Positions 8,702 through 16,309 of a stretch of DNA of 64,000 nucleotides are shown one piece after another. The DNA lies in the NCBI RefSeq assembly GCF_002786325.1, contig NZ_PGTB01000012.1, positions 1-64,000 on the forward strand, in the 5' to 3' direction. The position numbers and the translations under genes are program-made. Below the pieces are notes generated by a model. That model had not been told where the DNA came from. It saw only the letters and a program-made list of their open reading frames with translations, and did no database searches. Every line of letters starts with the position of its first letter. Positions within the stretch are counted from its first letter, which is position 1. The DNA comes from Pseudooceanicola lipolyticus. GTDB lineage: Bacteria > Pseudomonadota > Alphaproteobacteria > Rhodobacterales > Rhodobacteraceae.

Positions 8702-8729
8702 GAGTTTTTCAACGGAATAAGCCCAAAGC
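8702..8729 (-). repeat. Right terminal inverted repeat of the IS1182-family element
   Basis: Read on the minus strand it begins GCTTTGGGC and ends TGAAAAACTC; it matches 7175-7202 at 22 of 28 positions. Confidence 0.65.
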
Positions 8730-8745
8730 TAACTTCTGAGCGAGT

Positions 8746-9009
8746 CTATTCGATAGATCTCCGCGCCCTCAACAGACTGAGCTTGGCGGTGTTGTAGTCG
8801 TGAATGCTTCCGAGCAGCGTCAAAGAACCGTTTGCTCCCCGCTCAAGTCGTAAGTCGATAGTGTAAAGAACACCCTCCGCTTCGCCCCAAACCTCTTCGG
8901 AAAGCGAGAGATCTTCGGACAGCGTGCTCGATGCAGCGTCTGCATCAAATTGCTCCATTCGCTGTGTCAGGAGCCGGTATGCCTCTACCCGATCCATTCG
9001 GTTTCTCAA
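8746..9009 (-). CDS. Small hypothetical protein
   Basis: An 87-residue frame of ordinary soluble-protein composition: a helical N-terminus rich in acidic residues (EAYRLLTQRMEQFDAD), then strand-like segments (VLYTIDLRLER, SLTLLGSIHDY) and a basic C-terminus. The start is uncertain: ATG at 9009 or ATG at 8997, neither with a strong ribosome binding site. It lies between the IS and a membrane-protein gene of opposite orientation. No family recognised. Confidence 0.5.
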   Translation of the reverse strand: MRNRMDRVEAYRLLTQRMEQFDADAASSTLSEDLSLSEEVWGEAEGVLYTIDLRLERGANGSLTLLGSIHDYNTAKLSLLRARRSIE

Positions 9010-9322
9010 TTGCTTGCTCGATCACTCTATGCCTCAAACAATGACAACGGCAACGGCAGCTCCGTCCGCTTAGCGGTCAAATCGCGCAGCACTGGTGAAC
9101 ATCACTGGTTGGGTTTGCCGGTGAACATCCGCTAGGGGATAACATTTTAGCTAGGGGATGAGTTTCTCACTAGGCACGGTTTTCGGACTTGACCCAAAAC
9201 CGTCTTCCGGGCTCGTATACGCCATCCTTGCAGAACCGGCGAAATTGCATAAGTCTAGGCGTCTCCTCCAAATCGGTGGCAATACGCCTCGACTCCATTG
9301 CCACCGAACTGTGGAGATCGAC

Positions 9323-9742
9323 ATGACCCTCATTCTGCTCGCCATATCGTTGTCGATTGCGCTCTGTGTGATCGCCTTCAACTTCGCCATTTACGCTCTG
9401 CCGGTGATGACCGGGATCGCCGCGTTTCAATATGTCCACTTGGACGGGAGAGGCTTCGCCTTCTCAGTTCTTGCGGCACTTGCCGCTGCGGTGCTCTCGA
9501 TCGGCTTTGTCGTCGCGGTGCTCGGCTTTGCGAAGAACCCCTTCTTGCGTCTCGCGGCTCTCGGTCTTTTCGCTGCGCCAGCCGCGGTTGCCGGGTTCTC
9601 TTTGGCGCATGGTGTTGCCAAGAACGCCATGGATCCAGGCCTTGCCCTGAACCTCCTTTGCGGGGTCAGCGGCCTGTTCGTGGCTGTGGCGGCAATGATC
9701 AATCTCAACGCCGTGGGCAAGGATGTACTTTCACGCGTTTGA
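9323..9742 (+). CDS. Small integral membrane protein, unknown function
   Basis: A 139-residue protein starting at ATG 9323, with GTGGAG 8 nt upstream. Hydrophobicity suggests four membrane helices: residues about 2-38 (a long or double span), 47-70, 76-96 and 106-130. There is no charged catalytic motif and no recognisable family. It stands alone, with no gene within 300 bp on the same strand except ssb, about 660 bp downstream. It resembles accessory membrane proteins found next to ssb in conjugative elements, but that is only positional. Confidence 0.6.
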   Translation: MTLILLAISLSIALCVIAFNFAIYALPVMTGIAAFQYVHLDGRGFAFSVLAALAAAVLSIGFVVAVLGFAKNPFLRLAALGLFAAPAAVAGFSLAHGVAKNAMDPGLALNLLCGVSGLFVAVAAMINLNAVGKDVLSRV

Positions 9743-10361
9743 TCTCGTCTTGAGAAACCCAACGCCATTCACCGCTGCATCTTGGGTAGATGATGTGAGA
9801 AATCGTCGTCGCTATACCGCCAAGTTCCCGCAGTTTGCATGGCACAATCCGGGCCAGTCGACAGGACGATGATCTTACTTGCTAGATCGTCCGGTCCTGC
9901 GCCTTGAGACTGGTCCAATGCGGTAGGTGAAACCACGCTTACCTTCATCCCATTCACGCAATGCGGATCCGTCTTTCCTTGTTTTCGGCAGCCAGCGGTG
10001 CATTCGTCCGGACGGGCTTTCCGTTTGAGCGCGAACAACCGGGCCTGAAGAGATTCTTCCGCGGTGACAGGTGGGCGGTCAGAGCGGAGCAGGCCCAGGT
10101 TGTTGGTTGCCGCCTGTCGGCAACGCTACCAGCGAGAATGTTGTTTTGGTGCTCTGTCTCCGAAGGCGCTCCTCCGAATGGCTCCGTCCCTCCTCCTGAC
10201 TGATCCCCTAATCCCGTTCGGTTTCGGCCAGCAACCCCCGCGGCGCGGGACCCGTGTTGGCGCGTTTCCGCGCCTGCCCGCACCACGTCCCGACCTTGGG
10301 GGTCAGGCGGGTGCCAAGGCCCCCGTGCAGACCGCTCCCGACGGTCTTTTCCGGGCATCAT
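9743..10361 (+). other. Non-coding stretch before ssb
   Basis: About 620 bp with no convincing gene: the open frames present lack ribosome binding sites and look out of frame. The last 150 bp are GC-rich with several short inverted repeats and lead into the ssb stem-loop. A promoter for ssb probably lies here but cannot be placed. Confidence 0.35.
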
Positions 10362-10380
10362 CGGAGGGGCGATCCCTCCG
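10362..10380 (+). promoter_or_regulatory. Stem-loop leader of ssb
   Basis: CGGAGGG (10362-10368), loop GCGAT, CCCTCCG (10374-10380): a perfect 7-bp stem ending 23 nt before the ssb ATG. CGGAGA follows as the ribosome binding site. It belongs to the same placement class as the leaders at 405, 1885, 4124 and 6124. Confidence 0.55.
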
Positions 10381-10403
10381 GTAGAAGCAACGGAGACAGT
10401 AAA

Positions 10404-10805
10404 ATGCAAAACATCGTAATCCTCGCCGGCAACATCGGTCAGGCCCTGGAAACCCGCACAACCCAGGGCAACACCACAATCACCACTTTCTCCCTGGCGA
10501 CCTCGCGGCCGCGCTACTCCGAAGGCCGGGTTCTCCGCGACGAAAACGGCTACCGCGTCCAGGATACCGAATGGCACCGCATCACCTGCTTCAATGGTCT
10601 CGGCAAGACGATCGAGCAGCATTGCGAGAAAGGCATGAAGGTTCTGGTGCGGGGCCGCATCCACTACACCAAGTGGACCGACGGCGCGGGCGTAGACCGC
10701 TACGGCTGCGAGATCATCGCCGAGACGGTCGACTTCCTGAGCCGCGCGAAGCAAACCGAGAACGAGGACGGCAAGTTCATTGACGACGATGACATCCCGT
10801 TTTGA
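10404..10805 (+). CDS. ssb: Single-stranded DNA-binding protein
   Basis: A 133-residue SSB with a single OB fold: NIVILAGNIGQALETR at the N-terminus, TTFSLATSRP, then the diagnostic DTEWHRITCFNGLGKTIEQHCEKGMKVLVRGRIHYTKW block (about residues 52-92). It ends in the acidic tail DDDDIPF that recruits DNA-metabolism partners in SSBs generally. It is shorter than the host SSBs of alphaproteobacteria (usually over 150 residues, with a glycine/proline-rich linker), which fits an element-borne copy coating transferred single-stranded DNA. A strong terminator follows. Confidence 0.95.
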   Translation: MQNIVILAGNIGQALETRTTQGNTTITTFSLATSRPRYSEGRVLRDENGYRVQDTEWHRITCFNGLGKTIEQHCEKGMKVLVRGRIHYTKWTDGAGVDRYGCEIIAETVDFLSRAKQTENEDGKFIDDDDIPF

Positions 10806-10821
10806 GCCCCACGACAAGAGA

Positions 10822-10848
10822 CCCGGCGGCAAAAGCCGCCGGGTTTTT
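10822..10848 (+). terminator. Intrinsic terminator after ssb
   Basis: CCCGGCGGC (10822-10830), loop AAAA, GCCGCCGGG (10835-10843), followed by TTTTT: a perfect 9-bp stem with a U-tract, 17 nt after the ssb stop. Confidence 0.9.
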
Positions 10849-11026
10849 CCTTCGAGGCATTCCGGTCGGCGCTGTCCAGATGCCCGTAAACTGGTTCTAA
10901 AAGCGACCGATCTGATTCGTGGAAGCGCACCAGCGTCACTTGAAATCAACATGTTCTGTCTGGTCATGGAGTTCAAGAGCGACTAAAATAGTCGTAGTTC
11001 TGGCGTGCACACAGCTTGCAGTGGGA

Positions 11027-11046
11027 GGTGATCATGCATGATCACC
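11027..11046 (+). promoter_or_regulatory. Perfect 20-bp palindrome over the XRE gene start
   Basis: GGTGATCATG and its reverse complement CATGATCACC lie back to back. The palindrome covers the end of the ribosome binding site (GGGAGG, 11023-11028) and the start codon at 11038. The position suits an autoregulatory operator of the encoded helix-turn-helix protein, or an RNA element masking the start. Confidence 0.5.
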
Positions 11047-11316
11047 GCCCGACAATCGCGGGCCGCGCGTGCTCTGCTGGGTTGGACACAGGAGACGCTC
11101 GCCGAACAGGCCCAGGTATCTCTGACCGCGCTCAAGCGCCTCGAATCCGAAAACGGTCTCGAGGTCCATGAAACGACACGCGATCAGGTTCGCAGGGCTT
11201 TGGAAGCTGCCGGAATTGTTTTATTGTCGACGGATAAGGGCCAGGGGGTTCTACTGCTTCATGATCGAATTATGGATAATGTTTCGGGGGAACATGTCCA
11301 CCGGCTGTTGCCTTGA
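11038..11316 (+). CDS. XRE-family helix-turn-helix regulator
   Basis: A 92-residue regulator consisting almost entirely of one XRE domain: RQSRAARALLGWTQETLAEQAQVSLTALKRLE (about residues 5-36) is a textbook helix-turn-helix, followed by VRRALEAAGIVLL. It stands upstream of a QseM-like gene and the FseA-like pair, in the position where the mobile element ICEMlSymR7A has its QseC/QseM control switch, although here the genes run in one direction. It probably represses its own promoter through the 20-bp palindrome over its start. Role in transfer control is inferred from position. Confidence 0.8.
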   Translation: MITARQSRAARALLGWTQETLAEQAQVSLTALKRLESENGLEVHETTRDQVRRALEAAGIVLLSTDKGQGVLLLHDRIMDNVSGEHVHRLLP

Positions 11317-11376
11317 CCGGCTATTCTGTGGCTCCCTGTTCAGCAGGGGCGTGGTCAGTGCGCCCATGGGGGATTG

Positions 11377-11649
11377 ATGGTCGATGCGACACACGCATTT
11401 CTGGATGAGCCACCCGGCGATCAGAACCTGACGCCCTATGATCGAGAACATATGATCCTGTACCTCCGCCTGCTAGATGCAGAGCGCGATGGCGCAGATT
11501 GGCAGGAGGCCGTCGAGATTCTGTTCGGCCTCGATCCTTCCGAAGAACCTGAACGTTGCCGGAAGGTACATGACAGCCATTTGGCCCGCGCCCGCTGGAT
11601 GACTGAACAGGGGTATCGGCATCTCGTCCGCGAAAGCCAACGCAACTGA
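11377..11649 (+). CDS. Small DUF2285-type protein, QseM-like
   Basis: A 90-residue protein with ATG at 11377 just behind a GGGGGA ribosome binding site; a TTG at 11374 is an alternative. The sequence LTPYDREHMILYLRLLDAERDGADW and the C-terminal HLARARWMTEQGYRHLV are typical of small DUF2285-related proteins of alphaproteobacterial ICEs. QseM of ICEMlSymR7A, an antiactivator that binds TraR and FseA, belongs to this group as I recall. The next gene pair encodes an FseA-like activator, so an antagonist role is plausible. Identity with QseM is not proven. Confidence 0.65.
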   Translation: MVDATHAFLDEPPGDQNLTPYDREHMILYLRLLDAERDGADWQEAVEILFGLDPSEEPERCRKVHDSHLARARWMTEQGYRHLVRESQRN

Positions 11650-11761
11650 TTTTGTGATGCCGCTTTGGCACTCCCCTTTGCCAATTCCCATAGTTCCCGA
11701 AAACAATCTAAGCGGGAACGATGAACCTCCTGCCTCTCTGTTTGCGCGTAGGAGGATCACA

Positions 11762-12016
11762 ATGACACCCGATGCATCATCTTGGCGAACAAACGCACGC
11801 TATGACTACGTCGAAAACCTTTCCCCATCTGATCTCGCTTGGGAATGGCTACGCCGGAATGACAGCTATGACCGAGATTTTGCGCTCCTTTTGAAGGCTG
11901 GTGACCAAAGGTCAACAATGCTGGCAAAGATTCGCCAGCGCTGGGGGTTGCGATTTCCCGGTCGACCCATTGAAGTCCCCGCCCACTGCGCCAGTTTTCT
12001 GGATGCCCCAGCATGA
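11762..12016 (+). CDS. FseA-like activator, N-terminal frame (DUF6499)
   Basis: An 84-residue frame starting at ATG 11762 behind a perfect AGGAGG. The segment SWRTNARYDYVENLSPSDLAWEWLRRNDSYDRDF is the DUF6499/transcriptional-regulator domain. Family similarity stops at the RWGL segment near residue 63; after that the frame reads unconserved residues to a TGA at 12014. The conserved continuation (PVDP...APVFW) lies in the +1 frame, so the functional product is probably a fusion with the DUF2285 frame. In ICEMlSymR7A the equivalent genes msi172 and msi171 are joined by +1 ribosomal frameshifting to make FseA, the activator of excision. Confidence 0.75.
   Translation: MTPDASSWRTNARYDYVENLSPSDLAWEWLRRNDSYDRDFALLLKAGDQRSTMLAKIRQRWGLRFPGRPIEVPAHCASFLDAPA
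11942..11956 (+). other. Probable +1 programmed frameshift site
   Basis: In the upstream frame the ribosome reads TGG GGG TTG (11942-11950). Skipping C11951 continues as GAT TTC in the DUF2285 frame and restores the family pattern RWGL-DFPVDP...APVFW. The fused product would have 257 residues. The site is placed from protein conservation as I remember it; the exact slip codon is inferred. Confidence 0.6.
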
Positions 12017-12536
12017 TACGAGCGTCGTCTTATTAGAAGGTGTACCGCCGGCGTCGGGCGTGGAAAGTACCCGATTTCCGGTTCGCGGCGTTGACCATGT
12101 TCGGACCGATCACGATACGATGGCGGTATTGAGGAACCTCGGTGATGGTCAGCGCCTTAGCGTCTTGCAACTTCAAGGCACCGTCGGTTCTTCGACTTTT
12201 GCCGCTCTCGTAACTTTAGGCTTGGAGGGGTTTGATCGCCTTGAATCCGTTCACAGACTGCTTGCGTCCCTGCATGAGCGTGCAATCCCACCTGACACAA
12301 GATTGACGGTACAGCAGCGCCTTCGGCTTCGGCGTATGTTACAGGCATTTGACGGACGCCGGGATGGCGCAACACAAAAGGAGATAGGGGAGACAATTTT
12401 CCGGACCGGACATCTCAGCCGCCATGACTGGCAGGCCCACTCGGCTCGCCATGCGGTTATGGCCCTGCTCAAGGACGCACGTAGCATGGTCGAAGGTGGG
12501 TACCTGCAACTGCTTCGGCATAAAAGACGGGAATGA
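11952..12536 (+). CDS. FseA-like activator, C-terminal frame (DUF2285)
   Basis: A 194-residue continuation of the activator in the +1 frame. It holds the DUF2285 domain: PVFWMPQHDTSVVLLEGVP, a central LQLQGTVGSSTFAALVTLG, and a helix-turn-helix-like C-terminus ending KDARSMVEGGYLQLLR. The frame is open from at least 11901, but the only ATGs near its beginning (11901, 12003) lack ribosome binding sites, which supports expression by frameshifting from the upstream gene. In ICEMlSymR7A the equivalent domain activates the recombination directionality factor gene. No clear rdfS homologue other than the AlpA-like gene at 13972 is seen in this window. Confidence 0.72.
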   Translation, partial: DFPVDPLKSPPTAPVFWMPQHDTSVVLLEGVPPASGVESTRFPVRGVDHVRTDHDTMAVLRNLGDGQRLSVLQLQGTVGSSTFAALVTLGLEGFDRLESVHRLLASLHERAIPPDTRLTVQQRLRLRRMLQAFDGRRDGATQKEIGETIFRTGHLSRHDWQAHSARHAVMALLKDARSMVEGGYLQLLRHKRRE

Positions 12537-12661
12537 AGGCGCTAAAGGTTTTCGCGTGTCGTCCCTTACGATCCCAAAAATACTGTCGAAGCAGGCTTTC
12601 GACCGACTTCCGTCGGGCCTCTCCCATGGCATTCAAGTCGTCTGCAGCAACGGAGACACAG

Positions 12662-12816
12662 ATGAATCGAATTTCTGCATCAGACCTTGCCCGCCGAAAG
12701 CCGAAATCAAGCTGCTGCGATTGCGGACGCGAAGCCACGAGTGCGTCAGGTACTTGGACGATATAAGGGGGAACTATCGCTGCCCCTCTTGCTCGCGGAA
12801 CGAAGGCCTGTATTGA
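12662..12816 (+). pseudogene. Possible frameshifted zinc-ribbon mini-gene
   Basis: An ATG at 12662 with GGAGACACAG before it opens a frame that includes CCDCGREA and stops at 12766. Switching by -1 near 12745 continues as VRYLDDIRG.YRCPSC to 12816. Together these give about 51 residues with two CxxC pairs, as in a zinc ribbon. No canonical slippery site is visible. It may be a damaged gene, a sequencing error or coincidence. Confidence 0.3.
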
Positions 12817-12822
12817 TCTGGA

Positions 12823-13695
12823 ATGACTGAAATAACGCAGCAGCAGGCCCTTCGCAACAATATCACTTACGACATGTTCGTCGATTCAGCCGACCAGAAC
12901 TACGTCGTCGCACGCTGGTGTTTTCAGCAGGGCCTGGCCCTCGACTTCCTCTGGAACGCCACACATTGCCTGGAAAAGCTGATGAAGGCGGTCCTTCTCA
13001 TGAACGGTCGCTCTACGATCAGTTCCGCCCCGGGGCAGCGTCCTTTCGGCCACGATCTGTCCAGCCTTTACCCCGAGGTTGCAGCGCTGGCAGGTGATCT
13101 GCTTCCGGATCTCCTGATTCAACCGACAGAAATCGACATGCACTGGCGCGTCGAAACGACGGGAGAGTTTGTCGGCCGGATTTCCGCGAACGGCGATGCG
13201 CATAACCGCTACCAGATCTATGGGCACACCCTCCATCGGGAAGACCTCTACAAGCTCGACCGCGTGGTGTTCGCTATCCGTCGCTTATGCTGTCCGCTTG
13301 GCAGCTACCTGTTCGGGAACGTGAGGCTCGGACAACCGCAGATCACATTTCGCGACCAACTCGGTAGGCAGCCGGGCTTCATGCCACATATGGCGGGCTC
13401 GCGTTGGCAGAAACTCACGGACCATCGGGCCCCAGAAGAGCTTCGCCATGCCGCGCTCAACCATAACCTGATTTTCGCACCCGACTATGAGCATGGCGAG
13501 CTTCGCTGTGGAAGCTCGTCGCTAAATCCCGTTCTTGGCCGTCGTATTCTTCAGGCGGATCGAGGTGGTGTGAGCGGGCAGCACGCAGCTGAGATCGTAG
13601 AGCTGGTCGACTGGGTGGTGCAAAATATCTACCTGCCGTCATCCGTCCGGCAGCAGCTTTTCGACGCTCGTGATCGTTTGGCGGCCCGCACATAG
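12823..13695 (+). CDS. HEPN-like domain protein
   Basis: A 290-residue protein. The N-terminal 80 residues look like a HEPN helical bundle: NYVVARWCFQQGLALDFLWNATHCLEKLMKAVLLMNG, a variable loop, then GHDL preceding a helix (SSLYPEVAAL). HEPN proteins are often RNases with an R-X4-6-H motif; here only RPFGH (R-X3-H) is seen, so catalysis is uncertain. The C-terminal 190 residues are unassigned. There is no partner nucleotidyltransferase gene, so this is not an evident MNT-HEPN toxin pair. Position among ICE control genes suggests a defence or nucleic-acid function, which is speculative. Confidence 0.55.
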   Translation: MTEITQQQALRNNITYDMFVDSADQNYVVARWCFQQGLALDFLWNATHCLEKLMKAVLLMNGRSTISSAPGQRPFGHDLSSLYPEVAALAGDLLPDLLIQPTEIDMHWRVETTGEFVGRISANGDAHNRYQIYGHTLHREDLYKLDRVVFAIRRLCCPLGSYLFGNVRLGQPQITFRDQLGRQPGFMPHMAGSRWQKLTDHRAPEELRHAALNHNLIFAPDYEHGELRCGSSSLNPVLGRRILQADRGGVSGQHAAEIVELVDWVVQNIYLPSSVRQQLFDARDRLAART

Positions 13696-13917
13696 GCCGC
13701 CTGGCCGGGCATTTCGGCAGGTCCTGCGACGACAGGGCTGAACCCGATTGCGTACACCAATTGATCAGCGCCGTGCGGGTGTAGTGTTTCAACACGGGAA
13801 AATGCAGCGCGGCTCGAAGGGCACCCTCGACAATTCGATGCGTATCGTCCCGGTGTGGGAATCCGATACCTCCTGAATTCCCCCTGCATCACGCCGTTTC
13901 TCCTTCGCCATCCTGAT

Positions 13918-13962
13918 CTCCGTCAGCCGCCGATGACCGGCGGCCTCACCGAACAGACGGAG
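13918..13962 (+). promoter_or_regulatory. Nested stem-loop masking the ribosome binding site of the AlpA-like gene
   Basis: An inner perfect stem GCCGCCG/CGGCGGC (13926-13932 with 13938-13944, loop ATGAC) sits inside an outer perfect stem CTCCGTC/GACGGAG (13918-13924 with 13956-13962). The outer right arm contains most of the GGAGG ribosome binding site (13959-13963) for the ATG at 13972, so folding would block translation. Confidence 0.55.
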
Positions 13963-13971
13963 GCCCGAACC

Positions 13972-14256
13972 ATGCGACCCGATCTCGCAGCACTCCCACC
14001 ACGCTACTTGCGCACCAAGGAAGCCGCCGAATTTCTCTCCCTTTCGGCCCGCACCCTGGAAAAACACCGCACCTACGGGACCGGACCGGCCTATCACAAA
14101 CTCGGCGGCAGGGTAGTCTATTCCATCGAGGATCTGGAGGCTTGGGTTGCACGCGGGGCTGTGACCTCGACCACCGACCCGCGCGGTGGCCGCGTGCTCC
14201 CGGCGAAGCGGCAGAGCCCGCCCGACCGTCCGCAACCTGGCCGATATGCACGTTGA
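13972..14256 (+). CDS. AlpA/MerR-like helix-turn-helix protein (excisionase-type)
   Basis: A 94-residue protein with ATG at 13972 behind GGAGG. RYLRTKEAAEFLSLSARTLEKHRTYGTGPAYHKLGGRVVYSIEDLEAWVA (about residues 11-60) is the winged-helix helix_turn_helix_17/AlpA domain used by excisionases and recombination directionality factors. The tail is basic and proline-rich. It precedes the repA-like gene by 18 bp and probably heads that operon. In related ICEs small proteins of this class either control replication or transfer operons or act as RDF. Which one applies here is open. Confidence 0.8.
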   Translation: MRPDLAALPPRYLRTKEAAEFLSLSARTLEKHRTYGTGPAYHKLGGRVVYSIEDLEAWVARGAVTSTTDPRGGRVLPAKRQSPPDRPQPGRYAR

Positions 14257-14274
14257 TCGCGGGCGGTTTCAGTC

Positions 14275-15411
14275 ATGGCAAGATGGCGCAAGGCACGCTC
14301 GGAGCGCGGACAGCTCGATCTGTTCCGGGCGCTCCCGGGGGATTTCGCGCCGAGAGATGCACAGGATCTGATGTCCTATCCCTTCTTCTCCCTTTCCAAA
14401 TCCCATCGTGTCGCACCCATCGACTTCGTCGCCGGTGGCGTCTCGATCCGGGTGGAAGCTGTCCCCGATCACGGTATGGCCACGATCTGGGACGCGGATA
14501 TCCTGATCTGGGCCGCAAGCCAGATCGTAGAGGCGCGCGACGGGGGCTTGCGTACCTCGCGCCTCATAGCCGCCACACCCTACGAAATCCTGACCTTCAT
14601 CGGTCGCGGTACCTCCGCCCGTGACTACATGCGCCTGAAGGCCTCCCTAGACCGGCTGCAATCCACCACCGTTATGACTTCGATCCGGCATCCGACCGAG
14701 GGCGGGCGCCACCGTTTCTCCTGGATCAACGAATGGCAGGAGCGCACCGACGCGCATGGCCGCCCGGACGGGATTGAGCTGATTGTGCCGGATTGGTTCT
14801 ATCGCGCGGTTCTGGATGACGCGCTCGTTCTCACGATCGACCGGGCCTATTTCGATCTGACAGGCGGTCTCGACCGCTGGCTCTACCGGCTGGTGCGTAA
14901 ACACGGTGGCCGTCAGCGGGACGGGTGGCGCTTCGACTTCCGCCACCTCTACCTCAAATCCGGCGTTCTTTCGCCGTTCAAACGCTTCTCCTTTGAACTC
15001 CGCGCTATCATCCGCCGCCAGCCGCTGCCCGGTTACCGCCTGTTTCTGGAGGTTGAATCCGGAGGCCGCACATTGCTGGCTTTCGAACCATCGCCAGCCT
15101 GTGGACAAGCTGTGAATGGCCTCGTGCCATCAGGAACCCAAGGTGTCGTGCTATCGGGAACCGGGGTATCGTGCTATCGGGAACCCAAACCGGGGTTAAT
15201 GCCCGGACAAAAAACAGAAAATCGCGCCCTTAACTTAGATTCTAACAAAGACTCTAACTTTTGTTGCACCGCGCTTGCTGGGGAAAATCCCACAGGCCAC
15301 CCCACTACAGCTGCTGATGACGCGCGCAGTGAAGCTCAATCAAACCCCGTCAACGCGGACATCGCCTCCGACGACGTGCCCCCGAACTCCCGCTCGGAGG
15401 GCAAGCGATGA
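14275..15411 (+). CDS. repA: Replication initiator protein A (RepA-like)
   Basis: A 378-residue protein of the RepA/RPA family found on alphaproteobacterial plasmids and ICEs. The core reads [31 protein letters not shown] at residues about 13-45, then [14 protein letters not shown] and a [33 protein letters not shown] segment typical of the DNA-binding winged-helix part. The last 90 residues are low-complexity and polar. In an integrated element this protein would support replication of the excised circle, or initiation near oriT. The stop overlaps the parA start (ATGA). Confidence 0.88.
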   Translation: MARWRKARSERGQLDLFRALPGDFAPRDAQDLMSYPFFSLSKSHRVAPIDFVAGGVSIRVEAVPDHGMATIWDADILIWAASQIVEARDGGLRTSRLIAATPYEILTFIGRGTSARDYMRLKASLDRLQSTTVMTSIRHPTEGGRHRFSWINEWQERTDAHGRPDGIELIVPDWFYRAVLDDALVLTIDRAYFDLTGGLDRWLYRLVRKHGGRQRDGWRFDFRHLYLKSGVLSPFKRFSFELRAIIRRQPLPGYRLFLEVESGGRTLLAFEPSPACGQAVNGLVPSGTQGVVLSGTGVSCYREPKPGLMPGQKTENRALNLDSNKDSNFCCTALAGENPTGHPTTAADDARSEAQSNPVNADIASDDVPPNSRSEGKR

Positions 15412-16061
15412 TCGTGGCGTTTCTCAATCAGAAGGGTGGTGTTGGCAAGACCACCCTGGCGCTCAATCTTGCCGGAGAATGGGACAGGAGAGGCAGCCGT
15501 GTCATCCTGATCGACGCCGACCCGCAAGGCTCTGCTCCCGACTGGTCCGAGCAGCGAGATCGTGAAGGATTGCCAAGGCGTTTTGGTGTGGTCGGGCTGG
15601 CGCGCGATACTGTGTATCGTGAAGCGCCCGAGCTGGCGCAACATGTCGATCATGTGGTGATCGATGGCCCACTCCGCGTGCCAGGCCTAATGCGCTCTGC
15701 CCTGTTGGCTACCGATCTTGTGCTGATCTCCGTCCAAGCATCGCCCTTCGATGGTTGGGCCTCGGCCGAAATACTCGCGCTTGTCGCCGAGGCGCGGATT
15801 TACCGTCCAGGCTTGATCTCCCGCTTCGTCCTGAACCGTTGCGCCACGCGCACGGTCCTTGAACGGGAAACCGCTGAGACGTTCGCAGACCATGATCCGC
15901 CGGCCCTTACCACCACGATCGGTCAGCGCATCGCTTTTGCGAGTGCTGCACAAACCGGTCGCCTGGTTGGTGAACTCAAAGCTGCAACGCCCGCAACAGA
16001 TGAAATCGCCGCCCTTGCATCGGAGATCGACCGCCTCCCCAACGCGAGGGCGTCATCATGA
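15408..16061 (+). CDS. parA: ParA-family partition ATPase
   Basis: A 217-residue P-loop ATPase of the compact ParA/MinD type without an N-terminal DNA-binding domain. It carries the deviant Walker A KGGVGKTT at residues 9-16, Walker A' [15 protein letters not shown], and Walker [10 protein letters not shown]. This size matches ParA proteins encoded between repA and DUF2840 on related ICEs, where they stabilise the circular form. The parB-like gene is 11 kb away. Four-base overlaps on both sides show a tightly coupled operon. Confidence 0.92.
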   Translation: MIVAFLNQKGGVGKTTLALNLAGEWDRRGSRVILIDADPQGSAPDWSEQRDREGLPRRFGVVGLARDTVYREAPELAQHVDHVVIDGPLRVPGLMRSALLATDLVLISVQASPFDGWASAEILALVAEARIYRPGLISRFVLNRCATRTVLERETAETFADHDPPALTTTIGQRIAFASAAQTGRLVGELKAATPATDEIAALASEIDRLPNARASS

Positions 16062-16309
16062 CGGATCGACCGACGGTGCGGCGCTTCACCACCCGACCGG
16101 TCGATCCCGAGCGATGGATCCGCGATGGCAAAGACAAGACCGGCAAGCCTGCTCGACCGGACTTCACCGCACGTCTCACCATCGACGTTACCCCCGAACG
16201 ACGTGTCGCGATCAAGATTGCCGCCTTCCGGCGCGGTGTAACCGTCGCCGACATGTTGCGCGACCTGCTCGCTCGCGAATTCCCCCAGGACGAAGGAGAG
16301 AGCAAATGA
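16058..16309 (+). CDS. Ribbon-helix-helix-type small protein, parA partner
   Basis: An 83-residue protein that overlaps parA by 4 bp. The C-terminal half ([41 protein letters not shown]) is a ribbon-helix-helix dimer unit of the CopG/ParG type. The N-terminus is basic and probably disordered, as in ParG-like centromere-binding proteins. Because it follows a ParA of the short type, it is a good candidate for the centromere-binding partner and autorepressor. Confidence 0.75.
   Translation: MTDRPTVRRFTTRPVDPERWIRDGKDKTGKPARPDFTARLTIDVTPERRVAIKIAAFRRGVTVADMLRDLLAREFPQDEGESK

Larger units (their letters stand above)
7175..8729 (-). mobile_element. IS1182-family insertion sequence
   Basis: A single transposase gene is flanked by imperfect inverted repeats: 7175-7202 and the reverse complement of 8702-8729 match at 22 of 28 positions, with GCTTTG at both outer ends and TGAAAAAC/GGAAAAAC towards the inside. 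I see no obvious target duplication, so the exact ends may differ by a few bases. It lies in non-coding DNA after the DUF2493 gene and breaks no recognisable gene. Confidence 0.8.
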
